Origin: Narthecium ossifragum | Lineage: Eukaryota > Streptophyta > Magnoliopsida > Dioscoreales > Nartheciaceae | Direction of reading: 5' to 3' | Length of the DNA: 64,000 nt | NCBI GenBank assembly: GCA_963920575.1 | Contig: OY986971.1 | Span: 5,123,340 to 5,187,339, forward strand | In this document: positions 21,915 through 32,416 of the stretch, piece by piece | Numbering within the stretch: position 1 is the stretch's first letter | How the letters are laid out: the number at the start of each line of letters is the position of its first letter | The notes under the pieces: generated by a model | Database searches by the model: none | What the model was told of the DNA's origin: nothing | The model's input: the letters and a program-made list of their open reading frames with translations, nothing else | Program-made: the position numbers and the translations under genes

Positions 21915-23228
21915 ATGGATCCAACATCTTGTCCACCAAATTTTGCTCTTGTAATGACGCTTCTCCTTATGATCATCTCACCAAGCACTTCTTCGGCTTT
22001 GAGAGGTGTTCAAATCGATATGAGACGAAGGGATGCCATGGCCAATTTAAGCAGAGCTGAGCTCATCCGGCACGCAGTGCACCGAAGCAAACATAGGCTC
22101 TCAAGCTTGACAGCCATGGTAAGCCGGCCGGCTTCTCGTATCAGCGACGTTGAAGTGCTCATCCAACCAGGCGGCGACGGCGAGTACATCATGGACATCC
22201 AAGTAGGCACTCCGGCCGTACCCTTCTCTGCCATCCTCGACACCGGCAGCGACCTCACTTGGACCCAGTGCCAGCCCTGCGTCGAATGCTTCAATCAATC
22301 CACTCCTGTATTCTATCCGTCGAACTCGTCGACCTACTCTGCTTTTCCATGCTCAAGCGAGCTTTGCAGAGCTTTGGAGAACCACCAGTGTGGTCTTGAT
22401 AATTGCATGTACGGATTCCAATACGCCGACGGCTCCATAACACAAGGTATTCTCTCTAGTGAAACTTTCACCATTGGCGTTGCTGATCAACAGATTAGTG
22501 TTCCGGGCGTCGGTTTTGGATGCAGCCATATTAGTCATATGATGTCAGAAGGCATCGTCGGACTCGGCCGTGGACCTTTGTCACTGGTATCACAGTTGAA
22601 TTATGACAAGTTCTCTTATTGCCTCACAAAATTCGATGGTTCAGAGAAGAGTCGTCTCTTGTTAGGCAACTCTGCCAGCTTGAATCAAAACTCAAGCCCA
22701 GATCAAATCCAATCCACACCGATTCTCCGAAACCCTCGCGTAGAATCTTTATACTACCTCTCTCTGGAAGGGATAACGGTCGGCGAAACGCGGCTACCGA
22801 TCGCTCCGGATACATTTGCTATCCGGGAGGACGGCAAAGGTGGTCTGGCGATCGACTCCGGCACCACCACGACGTTCTTGGAGGAGGAAGCATACCGGCA
22901 GGTGTGGGATGCTTTCACGTCTCAAATTAGCCTGCCTATTGCGGTTCATTCCAGCACCGGTCTAGATCTTTGCTTCGCCATGCCTGACGACGCATCAAAC
23001 GTGACAGTGCCCAACTTGGTATTCCACTTCGCCGGCGCCGATATGGATTTATCTCTGCACAACTACATGCTGATCGACAACGTTGCAGACGAGCTGTGCC
23101 TTACGATCATGCCGTCCACCGCCGGGATGTCCATACTTGGTAACTTCCAACAGCAGGACATGCACATTCTCTACGATCTCGGAAGGGAGACGCTGTCTTT
23201 CGTGCCAGCCCAATGCGATACGCTGTGA
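21915..23228 (+). CDS. Nepenthesin/CDR1-type aspartic protease (A1 family)
   Basis: A single-exon 437-residue protein, normal for secreted plant pepsin-like proteases of the nepenthesin/CDR1 class. An N-terminal hydrophobic segment (about residues 10-28) is a signal peptide, followed by a short propeptide. The two catalytic triads are 'ILDTGSDLTWTQC' (DTG near residues 109-111) and 'AIDSGTTTTFLEE' (DSG near 314-316). Between them lies the cysteine-rich nepenthesin insert ('CQPCVECFNQSTPVFYPSNSS...CSSELC'). The C-terminus 'SILGNFQQQDMHILYDL...LSFVPAQC' is characteristic. It should act in the apoplast or vacuole on protein substrates; CDR1-like members are linked to defence peptide release in Arabidopsis, which is only a family hint. 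An upstream in-frame ATG at 21885 exists but is poorly placed relative to the TATA box; the context AACCATGG favours 21915. A paralogue lies convergent at 23871-25196. No lesion is visible. Confidence 0.93.
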   Translation: MDPTSCPPNFALVMTLLLMIISPSTSSALRGVQIDMRRRDAMANLSRAELIRHAVHRSKHRLSSLTAMVSRPASRISDVEVLIQPGGDGEYIMDIQVGTPAVPFSAILDTGSDLTWTQCQPCVECFNQSTPVFYPSNSSTYSAFPCSSELCRALENHQCGLDNCMYGFQYADGSITQGILSSETFTIGVADQQISVPGVGFGCSHISHMMSEGIVGLGRGPLSLVSQLNYDKFSYCLTKFDGSEKSRLLLGNSASLNQNSSPDQIQSTPILRNPRVESLYYLSLEGITVGETRLPIAPDTFAIREDGKGGLAIDSGTTTTFLEEEAYRQVWDAFTSQISLPIAVHSSTGLDLCFAMPDDASNVTVPNLVFHFAGADMDLSLHNYMLIDNVADELCLTIMPSTAGMSILGNFQQQDMHILYDLGRETLSFVPAQCDTL

Positions 23229-23608
23229 CTTGCATGCTATAGCTACATGTTTAAGCTAGCTGTTAAAATTATCTTCTTTCATATGCACTTAATTAATTAG
23301 CCTGAATGTCTTATATATCATGGAAGAGAGGATCCTTGGTGCGATGGATCCTTCTTGTTTACCATTATAAATCTAACTTTAGCTATATATATACCACAGA
23401 TATATAATTTTTATCTTCCATGGATGTGATTCCTAAAGAGGACAGCAATGCAACTTAATTTCAAGAACAGGTTGTTATTTAATTAGGAACGAGTCCACAT
23501 ATATGATTGAGAAGAAGAGGTATCTGTTTTCTTCAATGTCCTTGACCACTGTGTCTGTATAAGGTATTTGACCGCAATAACCAAAACACAATAACAAAAG
23601 TTGAACAA
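23229..23608. other. 3' flank of the protease gene
   Basis: AT-rich sequence expected to hold the 3' UTR. No clear AATAAA can be singled out and no other gene is seen. Confidence 0.45.
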
Positions 23609-23617
23609 AAACACATC

Positions 23618-23781
23618 CTTTTTTTTTATTAGTTGAGCCCAGGGGTGGTTAACCAAAAGGAAAAAAGAAAGATATAAAATCAAAGGTAAAGAGGAAGCCG
23701 AATGAGCTGAGCGAGTCACTCAGAATTGAGGTACCGAAGGATTCGCCCAATGGGTCTAGCAAGGACGTCCGCTTGTGAGTT
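23618..23781 (-). mobile_element. SINE-like insertion with LINE-type 3' tail
   Basis: A 164-bp insert between direct repeats AAACACATC at 23609-23617 and 23782-23790. On the minus strand it ends '...tgggctcaactaataaaaaaaaa', the same tail as the LINE copies at 56666 and 29680. A degenerate B-box-like 'ttgggcgaatcc' lies near its 5' end. The short size, polyA and shared tail suggest a SINE mobilised by the local LINE; a heavily truncated LINE is the alternative. Confidence 0.6.
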
Positions 23782-23870
23782 AAACACATCTTACATATGT
23801 ATATATAACAAACAAATTATCTTCCAAGACGGACGCAATTCACCAAACTGCATGCACGCATCGAAAAAAT

Positions 23871-25196
23871 TCACAGCTGATCACACTGCGCCGGAACGAA
23901 AGACAGCATGTCGTTCTCCAGATCGTAGAGTATCTGCATGTTCTGCTGCTGGAAGTTGCCGAAGATGGACATCCCACTGGATCCCATCATCGTCAGGCAC
24001 AGCAGGCCGGTGCCTGAATCGATGACCATATAGTTCTCGAGGGGCAAGTTCATGTCGGCGCCATCAAAGTGGAATATGAGTTTCGGTACCTCGATGTTCG
24101 TTGAAGAAGATAAAGATGGAAGCGAGAAACAAAGATCAAGGCCGATGCCAGACCCGTCGGCAACCGGCAATTGCACCTGAGAGACGAACGCCTTCTTCAC
24201 CTCTTTATATCCAGCTTCTTCCAAGTATGTGATCGAAGTCCCGGAGTCTATGATCAAGCCTCCGGAACCATCATCATTCATTGCAAATATAGTGCTCGCA
24301 TCTTCTATAGTTGTTGCCCCAACAGTGATTGCTTTGAGAGAGAGGTAATAGAAAGAAGGTTGCGAAGGATTTCGGAGTAGCCGCGTGGATGGAGCTGCAC
24401 TGCTACTACTGCTCTTTAGCACTGCCAAGGAGCCGAAGAGAAGAGGGCTTTTGTTGGTGTTATCCAAAGAGGTGAGGCAGTAAGAGAACTTCCCTAGACC
24501 TAGTTGAGAGATCAGAGACAAGGGCCCTCGGCCGAGGCCTACCAGGCCGGAGCCTTGCGAGAATCCAGCGCCGTCGTTGGTGTCGCCGCATCCAAAGGCG
24601 ATATCCGGAACTGATGCTGGATTTGTTGCAGAGCCAAAGGTGAATGTCTCGGTAGCAAGAACACCTTGGGTGGAGGAAGTGTCTCCATAGGAGTAGAGAT
24701 ACAGGCAGCTCTTCTTGCATGCAAAGTTAGGAAGAGCTTGGCATAGGTTGCTTGAGCATGAGATGGTAGAGTAACTTGTAGACTTGGAGGGATCAAATAT
24801 GGGAGTTGGTTGATGGAAACACTGGACACAAGGCTTGCATTGGGTCCATATGAGATCACTGCCGGTGTCGAGGATGGCGGCGAAGGGAAGAGTGGGAGTG
24901 CCGACGCTGAGGTCCATGAGAAACTCCCCGTTGCCGGCATGGACCGGCGATTGCACCTCTAATTGGGTGGAATCTGCGGATGACGAGACGGCGGTCACCT
25001 TGGATATTATCCTAGACATCCGGTGCTTGCTTCGTTTCGCCGCGCGGTGGATGAGCTCGAACTTGGTGAAGTTTCCCACGGCGTCTACATGGGTGAGGTC
25101 GACTCGGAGGCCTTCCAGAGATGAAGTGGGGACGACCGGAGCGACGACGAAGAAGACCAACAGTACCAGAACTGATAATTTTTGTACCAGTTCCAT
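23871..25196 (-). CDS. Nepenthesin/CDR1-type aspartic protease (A1 family), second copy
   Basis: A single-exon 441-residue protein starting at the ATG at 25196 (MELVQKL...), which begins a clear hydrophobic signal peptide (residues 6-25). The open frame extends 76 codons further upstream but that part has no signal-peptide or family sense. Catalytic motifs are 'ILDTGSDLIWTQC' (DTG near 110-112) and 'IIDSGTSITYLEE' (DSG near 317-319), with the Cys-rich nepenthesin insert ('CKPCVQCFHQPTPIFDPSKSTSYST') and the ending 'SIFGNFQQQNMQILYDLENDMLSFVPAQC'. It is clearly related to the gene at 21915-23228 and faces it tail to tail, so the pair is probably an inverted tandem duplication. Likely secreted, with proteolytic activity; substrates unknown. 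No stop or frameshift is visible. Confidence 0.93.
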   Translation of the reverse strand: MELVQKLSVLVLLVFFVVAPVVPTSSLEGLRVDLTHVDAVGNFTKFELIHRAAKRSKHRMSRIISKVTAVSSSADSTQLEVQSPVHAGNGEFLMDLSVGTPTLPFAAILDTGSDLIWTQCKPCVQCFHQPTPIFDPSKSTSYSTISCSSNLCQALPNFACKKSCLYLYSYGDTSSTQGVLATETFTFGSATNPASVPDIAFGCGDTNDGAGFSQGSGLVGLGRGPLSLISQLGLGKFSYCLTSLDNTNKSPLLFGSLAVLKSSSSSAAPSTRLLRNPSQPSFYYLSLKAITVGATTIEDASTIFAMNDDGSGGLIIDSGTSITYLEEAGYKEVKKAFVSQVQLPVADGSGIGLDLCFSLPSLSSSTNIEVPKLIFHFDGADMNLPLENYMVIDSGTGLLCLTMMGSSGMSIFGNFQQQNMQILYDLENDMLSFVPAQCDQL

Positions 25197-25437
25197 CCTA
25201 GATGGAGAGAGTTTGAGAAGAGAAGAGGTGATCACAATAGGAGTATGCTTAAAACTATAATTAGTGGGGCTGAAGCCTTGCTTAAATTGCAAGAGATCGA
25301 CAGGAAGCTTTGCCACAATTTTAATTATTTGGTTGAAGCAGGTAGGATTTCTTATCAGTCGATATCTCGCAAGGTGATCAGATGATGATGCATTTGAGAG
25401 TGTGGTAGGAGTTAGGACATCCAAATTTAAGTAGGGT

Positions 25438-25470
25438 CTTTTTTTTATTAATTAAGCCCGAAGGCTGGGA
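25438..25470 (-). mobile_element. Very short LINE 3'-end remnant
   Basis: 'tttttttattaattaagcccgaaggct' is the complement of the polyA-proximal end shared by the LINEs at 29680 and 56666. Only about 30 bp remain, flanked by similar but inexact 'tttaagtagg/tttaaagtagg' text. Confidence 0.45.
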
Positions 25471-25869
25471 TTTAAAGTAGGCTTAAGCTGCAGTGATTCA
25501 ATCCAAAGGCTGTGAGATGTACGATTTTAGAATTGAATCTTTCATGAGCTGCTCATTACTTGAGAATACGAAAAGAAATTAACAAGATGTTTGGTGAGCT
25601 GCGCATCTACTTGTATCACCATCGTTTCACGTCACAGGTTAGCAGGTGTGGGGATTGTTTGCATTGCAAGCGTTCTCTCGAATCCAAAAGATGAAAGGAA
25701 AAGGAAAAAGCTGATGAGGAGAAGAGAGGTTAAGGTTTGGTAAGAAGCTGTGCCTATTTGAACGTCATACAAAACATAGCGTAATACCATTGAATGTAGA
25801 AACACACACTCGTGTCCCATAGGTTAAAATGGGCCGGGCGGCCAAGACATGGCCCGTCATATGACATAC
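25471..25869. other. No gene recognised
   Basis: Intergenic sequence upstream of the second protease gene. No repeat unit or inverted repeat with firm ends was found. Confidence 0.45.
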
Positions 25870-26076
25870 TAGACCTAGCTCGGCAACATGAGATGATTTA
25901 GGTGGATTTGTAATGATGGTGGATTTATAACGAGGATAAATTTGTAATGAGGGTGGGCCCATATCAGAAGAAGGGTGGATTTGTAATAAGATGTTTGGAT
26001 GCTATTTTGAGAAATTGGATTAGTAAGGTGGATTTGATAAGATAAAAGAGCAAGTGACATATTTGCCCCTAGTTTA
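25870..26076 (-). repeat. Dispersed repeat with 'GGTGGATTTGTAATGAGGGTGG' words
   Basis: This stretch is the inverted counterpart of 30798-31165: both contain 'gataagataagagagcaaatgacatatttgcccc' and 'attggattagtaaggtggattt' (in opposite orientations). The GGGGC ends of the two copies face each other. Internally repeated 'ggtggatttgtaa' suggests MITE ends. No coding content. Confidence 0.55.
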
Positions 26077-26279
26077 TTAATTTAATGAACTAAATGGATT
26101 AGTTTTATTATTATAACTGCTAATAATTACATAATAATTAACAAAAATACACCTTTAATAAAATAAAAATATGGAAAGTCCGAATAAAAACTGATTTTTA
26201 GGGCATCAATTTTATTATTATGGAAAAACTATCAAATATGGAAAGTCTGAATAAAAACTGATTTTTAGGGCATCAGACG

Positions 26280-26420
26280 AGGGAAATTGGGCTCGGGACG
26301 CCTTGGATCATGAGGAGATTCAATCTCCGATGACTCTTGTACGACTCGCTGAGCCGATCGATTCGACACCTTATCCGCCTCGATCGGACATCGTGATCAA
26401 AAGTTATACCATCCGACTTA
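26280..26420 (-). repeat. Fragment related to the solo LTR at 15365-15938
   Basis: 'gagattcaatctccgatgactcttgtacgactcgctgagccgatcg...gatcggacatcgtgatcaaaagttatacc atccgac' parallels about 15715-15835 of the copia-nested solo LTR. A 67-bp direct duplication ('atggaaagtc(c/t)gaataaaaactgatttttagggcatca') lies just before it at 26171-26276. Confidence 0.55.
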
Positions 26421-26514
26421 ATTGGAACTTTAATTGATAAAATATATGTTTAATATTAACTCTCATTTAATTGGAACTTTAATTTACATATTTAAGAATT
26501 TACTGTGCTGGCGG

Positions 26515-26720
26515 TCGATGCATAGATCAACCGCGGGGTTACACGGTCGAACGAAGCATCGACCGTGAACCTAGCGGACGATGCGTGGATCGACCACGGC
26601 TCAAGAAGCTGGTTTTTTTAATATGACGGACAATGTATGGATCGACCGGGGCTCACTAAGGCGTTTTTTTTTATGTGGCAGTTGATGTATGGATCGACCG
26701 TCAGAAACGAGCATGCTCAA
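26515..26720. repeat. Irregular repeats of 'GATGNATGGATCGACCG'
   Basis: About five spaced words such as 'cgatgcatagatcaacc', 'cgatgcgtggatcgacc' and 'tgatgtatggatcgacc'. Similar words fill 11535-11920 of LTR family C, so this is probably a fragment of that family. Confidence 0.5.
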
Positions 26721-26804
26721 AAAAACTAGCCTATAAACCTGAACATCCTGCACTACACACATATATGATCCATAGCACACACAAGTGCCCACAACATAAG
26801 CTAC

Positions 26805-28460
26805 TGACACACCTTGAAAACTGTCGTAAGCTTAACAAGAACGCCAAAATTAGAAATTTATAATCCGAATCACTAACTAACTACTTTAAGGGTAGATAGC
26901 AGTGAGTTCGAGTCGATCCACAGAGAAAAGAAGTATTAAGTCTAATTACCTCGTATGGTTCTAAATCAAAAGATTGATAAAGGAAATGATTTTTGGATTT
27001 AAACTACTCTTAACTAAGATGAAACTAATTCAAAATAATAATAAGATAAATGGCCAAGAGATTTCTAATCCGTAATAAAGAACTAACTAGGTCTTCCTAA
27101 GATAAGAGCAATTCAATTAAGCATTAATGGTTTTAACTAGTCGATAGGTGAATGGCTAGAACCCCTACTGCTCAACTAAGATCCGTATAGTCTTTAGTTG
27201 GCAATGATATCATCAAAGAATGGATATTAGTATATAATCAAGATGGTTCTAGCACCATGAGATCGCCAAATAGAATGTATCAAGGATTAGAAATTGCCCT
27301 AGTGGTTCTGGCACTAGCGTAGTGGTACGTACACTACGAAATCTCTAATCTTGAATTAAGATGAATAATGGATTAAGAGGCGGTTATAATGGTTCTGACA
27401 TTATGTGTAATGGTTCTAGCATTACAAAACCCTTAATCTCGAGAAGAAAATCCTCACATCCACGCATGGATGTTTTGATGAAAATCTTTAATCTCAAGCC
27501 CTAACATGCTCAAGACCTAGATCTAGGGTATATAAGAATAAATCATTCATCCACACTATTAAAATCACACCAATAGATATAAAGAGAATAAGAATCATCC
27601 ATTCATACCATTAAAATATGTTTACATGCTCAAATTTATAGGAAACCCTAGAAATATTCCTTATTACATCATAGAAATTCCTAGACTAGGGTTTAGTTAC
27701 TCATCTTAGGAAGGAGATCCATTGATGAAGGTTGTCGCCATGCTCCACCCATAGATCTTCCACCAAAGATCTAACCTAATTTGTGGAAAAGAAGCTAAGA
27801 AAAACCCTAAGAGATGAAGAAAATTCGTTTATGGAAGGCTGCCAAAAATCCACCAAAAATGTCTATTTATAGGCCTAAGGTAAACCCCCACTCGGATTAG
27901 ATCTCAACCATTAATATTTCTCGCAGCACAAAAAGAGATCGATCTTCTTCTCACGGATGACTGGATCGTCTAGGTTCGGATCAATCTGGTTTGGCTCAGA
28001 TAGATCTGAATGAAAAGTGCTTTCTGTCGTACTAAAAATAGTGGCCAGCCGGCTGACACAAAAAGAAGATCAATCTGAATTGCATCATCAGATCGATCTC
28101 ATTCTTCCGAAACTTCTTTCTCTGCACCTTTGTACTAAAAATAACATAACTTCTTCTAAGGAACTCCAAATCACGAACCGTAACAAATCCCGGAAACTAG
28201 ACTTCCAGAGCTTTCCAACCATGTAGAGCAAATCATCTGGATCATTCTGAGCATGTACAGTTTTGATGTCAAAGATGGCCCATCTTTGCTCCTTTGCTCC
28301 TAGCAGGTTCTTTATTTGTTCGTTTTAGCACCAAACCTGATCCAATCTTCGCTGAGGCTCTTTAAACCTGAAATGGGGAAAAGACAATCAAAATAGCATT
28401 GCTCGGAGACTAACAAGACCTCGTTAAAAGGGCGATTTGTGCACTTTTCATTTCTTATCA
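26805..28460 (-). mobile_element. Solo LTR, family A, reverse orientation
   Basis: Plus-strand ends are TGACACACC... and ...TTTCTTATCA, matching the family A copy at 10-1738 in reverse. It is flanked by an exact GCTAC duplication (26800-26804 and 28461-28465). Shared internal blocks include the 'ctctgtggatcgactcgaactcactgct' type segment and 'aaaatagcattgctcggagac'. It has a few GATCGATC words near 27934 and 28090. No internal region or coding sequence, so a solo LTR. Confidence 0.9.
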
Positions 28461-28465
28461 GCTAC

Positions 28466-29679
28466 CGTCACAAATATTAAAACTGGTAATAGTTATTACA
28501 TACCCATCAAAGTTATAATCCATAACAGAAAAAAGAGGGACAAAAAGTTATAATGCGGCTCTGGAAGCCCACAACGCTCTTTCGCGATAAGAGAAGCCGA
28601 AGAGGAAGAAGCGGTCGATCAGTGGAGGGGGGAGATGAGCCGGGGAGATAGACTTGTGGGAGGGGTAAAAGAGAGATACCTATTCGCGGCGCCGGCCGGA
28701 TTTTCCAACGACGGAGTACCACCTGTCGTTTGCCAACGAGGGTGGAGGGGGAGATGAGCATCCGAACGAACGTGGGGAGTGGGGGCTTTTTCCACTACCA
28801 AGAGTGGGGGCTTTTTTCACTTCCAAACGCTGATTTGGGGTGGGCCCGTGATTATAAATCTGGGTAAGGCTAAATCCGGGTGTTTAATGCGATTGCCAAA
28901 CAGGGTCTGATGGTGATGGGTAAGCCCAACCCAGCTCATGGACGTGATGGGCTGTAGTTTTGAGCCCAGTGGGCCAGCCCAGCACACAAGACCGAGCCCG
29001 CATGAGCACTGTCTGTTAGGCCCTGCACTTCGTATCATACGAGTAAACTATAATATTATAAGCTAGATAGTCAGCCCTAGAGAGCGATACATTGCACAAA
29101 GACATGCCGTCGCTCTGCTCATCTAGTTTCCCAAATCATTTCAGACACGTGCTTCATATATATATACTAGGTGTGGCTCGTGCCCCTGGCATGGTGGAAA
29201 TCGGTAGTCAAGAAACCCCCATGCCTACCACCTCCAATACCCGTCTGCCCGTCACGTGTCCAAATTATGCTTAGTTAGGAAATCATTATTTAGAGATCCC
29301 AAAAATCTTCTAACATAAAAAAAAAGCAGTAGATTTTAAGTCGCAAACAAAAGTACTAGTCTCAACCTAGGGACATTATCTTTTGTTATCAAATTCACAT
29401 GCAACTATCACATGTATTCCTACTGAGAACAACTAAATAAACAACCTATAAAGAAGAACACAATAAAACAAATTTAAAAAGTAGCGTGTAATATATACCT
29501 TTTGATCTATCGATCCCATCACAATGGATACATCAAATTGGATCTCCAATCTCCGGAAACTATCAACTTTCCACTAAGTATGATAAAAATCAAAACATGA
29601 TAAAGAAAAGTGCAAAATATCCTCGAACATTTATATCTAAGGATTTTACATGCAAGCCACACCTAGTCATCTTATAACA
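28466..29679. other. No gene recognised; MITE-like debris
   Basis: About 28810-28910 has 'ccaaacgctgatttggggtgggcccg' and 'ttgccaaacagggtctga', which look like the two ends of a small PIF-like MITE. The rest shows no supported frame or tandem repeat. Confidence 0.4.
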
Positions 29680-30627
29680 TTTTTTTTTTTTTTAAACAGA
29701 TGAGCCCGAAGGCTAACACTAATTCATCTCAACCCAAGGACACAGACGTCCTTGGATTGCGACTTATTACATCTCCACCCCACTTCTCAATATCCGCTGA
29801 AATCCTTGCTTGGGCAGCCAATCCATCAGCCAAATAATTCTCCTCATGAGATATATGCTCTAATCGAAACGACCTCAACCTCCCAACTAGACGCCAAATG
29901 CCAAGCAGCCGTGGAAGTAAAGATGAAGACGCTGGGAATCGCCCATTTACTAGGTTCACCGCCCCCAGCGAATCAGTAGCCACACACACATCAACAATCC
30001 CCCTTGCCATAGCTTCTTGTAAAGCTCTGAATATCGCATACACCTCCCCAGCCAACACTGTATCCTGAGGACAGCAGGCCGAGTCTGAAACCGACCATTG
30101 AGGAACCCCATTAAGATCTACACAAACAATACCAATCCCAACCATCCCACTAGGCAATTGAGCCGATGCATCCACTTGTAACCAGGTACCCCCTGACCTA
30201 TCCACTCCAACCCATTTTCTCTGTTTGAGAAAATGCACCAAATGATACTCCCTAGATAACCACCAAATCTTCCGCAACACCTCATACACCACAACCGGAT
30301 AATTATCATAAACTAGAGAACAACGGCTCTTCCAAATGCACCAAAGAGTATACGCTACCAGAGTCTTTTGAAACACTCCATTCTCCTCCTTTGTCGACCG
30401 GCGCAAAAACCCAAAACACTGATCCAGAGACCAATCCGACGCATGTATACCAACAGACTGATGTACTGCGCTCCAAATAACCCGTGCCACAGGACAATCA
30501 ATAAAAATATGCTCCAGCGTCTCCATCTGTTGACTACAGTTAGGACATGATCCATCTGACACCATACAAACATTCCAAAGATTGGCAAGAGAAGGAAGTT
30601 TTCCATGTGCTAACCTCCAAAGGCGAT
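29680..30627 (-). pseudogene. L1-type LINE, 5'-truncated (zf-RVT and RNase H)
   Basis: Minus-strand sequence reads 'GSCPNCSQQMETLEHIFIDCPVARVIW', the zf-RVT zinc region that follows the RT of plant LINEs, then an RNase H domain ('LQVDASAQLPSG', 'LAGEVYAIFRALQEAM', 'ATDSLGAVNLVNG', 'ENYLADGLAAQA') and a stop at about 29729-29731. The 278-residue frame from 30565 is uninterrupted. The 3' end has the tail 'agccttcgggctcatctgtttaaaaaaaa' and a 14-base polyA (29680-29693). The RT and ORF1 are missing, the usual 5' truncation. Similar 3' ends occur at 25438, 23618 and 56666, all on the minus strand. Confidence 0.9.
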
Positions 30628-30663
30628 GGTGGCTTGCGAGAGCGGAAGTGGTGTAAAGTGGCC

Positions 30664-30801
30664 ATGCCGACGCCGGTGACGGAGGAGGCGATGGTGACTC
30701 CGGCGGCGAAGGATGGGACTCGGATGTCGGAAACGGTTGGATTGATCGAGCACAGAGCGTATGCGTGGGTGAGGCTGCTGGGAAACCCGAGCGATGTCTA
30801 G
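30664..30801 (+). pseudogene. Glucuronokinase N-terminal exon fragment
   Basis: ATG at 30664 opens a 45-residue frame ending 'MSETVGLIEHRAYAWVRLLGNPSDV'. The piece 'IEHRAYARVGLLGNPSDV' is the conserved N-terminus of plant glucuronokinases (GHMP kinases making UDP-glucuronate precursors); here Trp and Arg replace the usual Arg-Val-Gly context. The frame is cut exactly where the repeat at 30798 begins, producing the TAG stop. On its other side lies the LINE end. It is a gene relic or captured exon, not a working gene. Confidence 0.7.
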
Positions 30802-31165
30802 GGGCAAATATGTCATTTGCTCTCTTATCTTATCAAATCCACCTTACTAATCCAACTTCTTAAAATAACATCCAAACATCTCACTATAAGGCCCTGTTTG
30901 GCACCCGATTTGGCAGCCGGGTGGGAGGCCAACGAGGTGGAGGCCTCATTTGAGGTGGGCCCGGGGTGTCTAGCGAGGGTGGAGGGCTAATGAGGGTGTG
31001 CTAAGCCGGCTGCCAAACAGAGTCTAAATCCACCCTTCTTATGACGTGGGCTCACCCTCATTATAAATTCACCTTCCTTATAAATCCACATAAATTCACC
31101 TTCCTTATAAATCCACCTTCAAATCCACCCTCATTACAGTTCCACCTAACTCATCTCTCTAGCAA
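30798..31165 (+). repeat. Dispersed repeat, inverted counterpart of 25870-26076
   Basis: Starts GGGGCAAATATGTCATTTGC and contains 'cttatcaaatccaccttactaatccaac' and several 'ataaatccacctt' words. It breaks the glucuronokinase fragment and hosts the MITE at 30890-31024. Confidence 0.55.
30890..31024. mobile_element. PIF-like MITE with TAA target duplication
   Basis: Begins GGCCCTGTTTGGCA and ends TGCCAAACAGAGTC; flanked by TAA at 30887-30889 and 31025-31027. The interior is GC-rich with 'gaggtgg' words. Removing it rejoins the host repeat. Confidence 0.75.
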
Positions 31166-32416
31166 AAGTACGCATGTGAGAGATTCAAGTGTCTAGGAAG
31201 CATATCAAAAAATGCATCAAGGAATAACAATAATTGTGATCAGCTTGCCTAATCTACTACAGTATCAGATAGATAGGATTACTGGTATCCACATATAATT
31301 AGATCCTACATGAACCATAATAGCGAATCTGAGACATCACACACTTAGGCTTCATATTGCAGGTTAGTAAAATTCATTTCTTCATGTTTACAAGATGAGT
31401 TATCAGTTATCAAAAAATCTTTCTAACCAAGTTGAGAAATTTGCTTAGTGTCTCAATTAGAGTACTATAAACTACAGACGTGCTTTTATGGACAGTTAAT
31501 TAGCATTCATCATTTGTAGGTTCTAAATCAAAGCAAGTAAAGTGTAACTTGCATCTCCGCAATAGGATATTGTGAAGTTATCTTATGCAGGCTGTACAAA
31601 CAATAGCGTATACCTATAATCCTTCAACGACAAATTGGTCTCATGGATCTTGCCTTTAAAGTTCTAGTTTAAATAATTATGTGTGCAACAAAAGCAGTTG
31701 AAAATAGTGAGTAGTGTATAGGTTTGGTGGTCATAAGAGTGAATTTAGGGACCGGGAAGCAGTTAAAATAGGGGCAAGGTCACAGAGCCAATGCAAGTGA
31801 CAGTAAACATGTCAAATCAGGGGCTTCTTCGTTCTCTATTTTGCTAACTTCTGAATTATCATCTTAAGAGATAAGATGCTCTAAGTAATAATTTTAGAAG
31901 TTCCTAAAAGTATCCAAAGTAGACCTGAACACAGTGAAAATTTTGAAATATCTATAATTATGGCATTAGCATTGGCATTGCATCGAGCTCTCAAATCTTA
32001 TTACAAAGTTATCTATGGGTACAACCTGAGAAACCTTTCTTAGTCTCGTCTATCAATTGTCCTTCAACACATAATCAACCATGAGGCATAGTATCTGAAA
32101 GCAAAAGGCACATTCGCGTGGTATAATATTGTCACATAAGAACAGATAAATAGAATCTGAAAGCCGAAAAGCACATCCATGCAGTGTAATATTGTCAGCT
32201 AAGAACAGAGAAAGAGATTAAGAAAAGTAACAGCAAATAAAAGTGGAGCTCTCACTAGAAAATTATCTTTAACCATATCTCCCCAGTAAATTAACATATA
32301 AAAAACAAAGAATACATGAATACGGCAAATTGCAACACAGGTATTCATGTACGAACAGGATAAACAGGATAACATATTCCCTCACCTGTCCTGAATCATG
32401 TTTTTTATGTAGCTTC
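31166..32416. other. No gene recognised
   Basis: A+T-rich, intron-like sequence without a supported frame on either strand. It may have been continuous with 38731-39336 before the gypsy element inserted, but I cannot show that. Confidence 0.4.

Noticed and set aside
22010..22930. Antisense and shifted frames over the first protease gene
   Set aside because: Shadows of the intact aspartic protease frame, without independent protein sense.
25870..31165. The two inverted dispersed repeats as ends of one large transposon
   Set aside because: Their GGGGC ends face inward, opposite to the arrangement needed for a terminal-inverted-repeat element spanning 26-31 kb.
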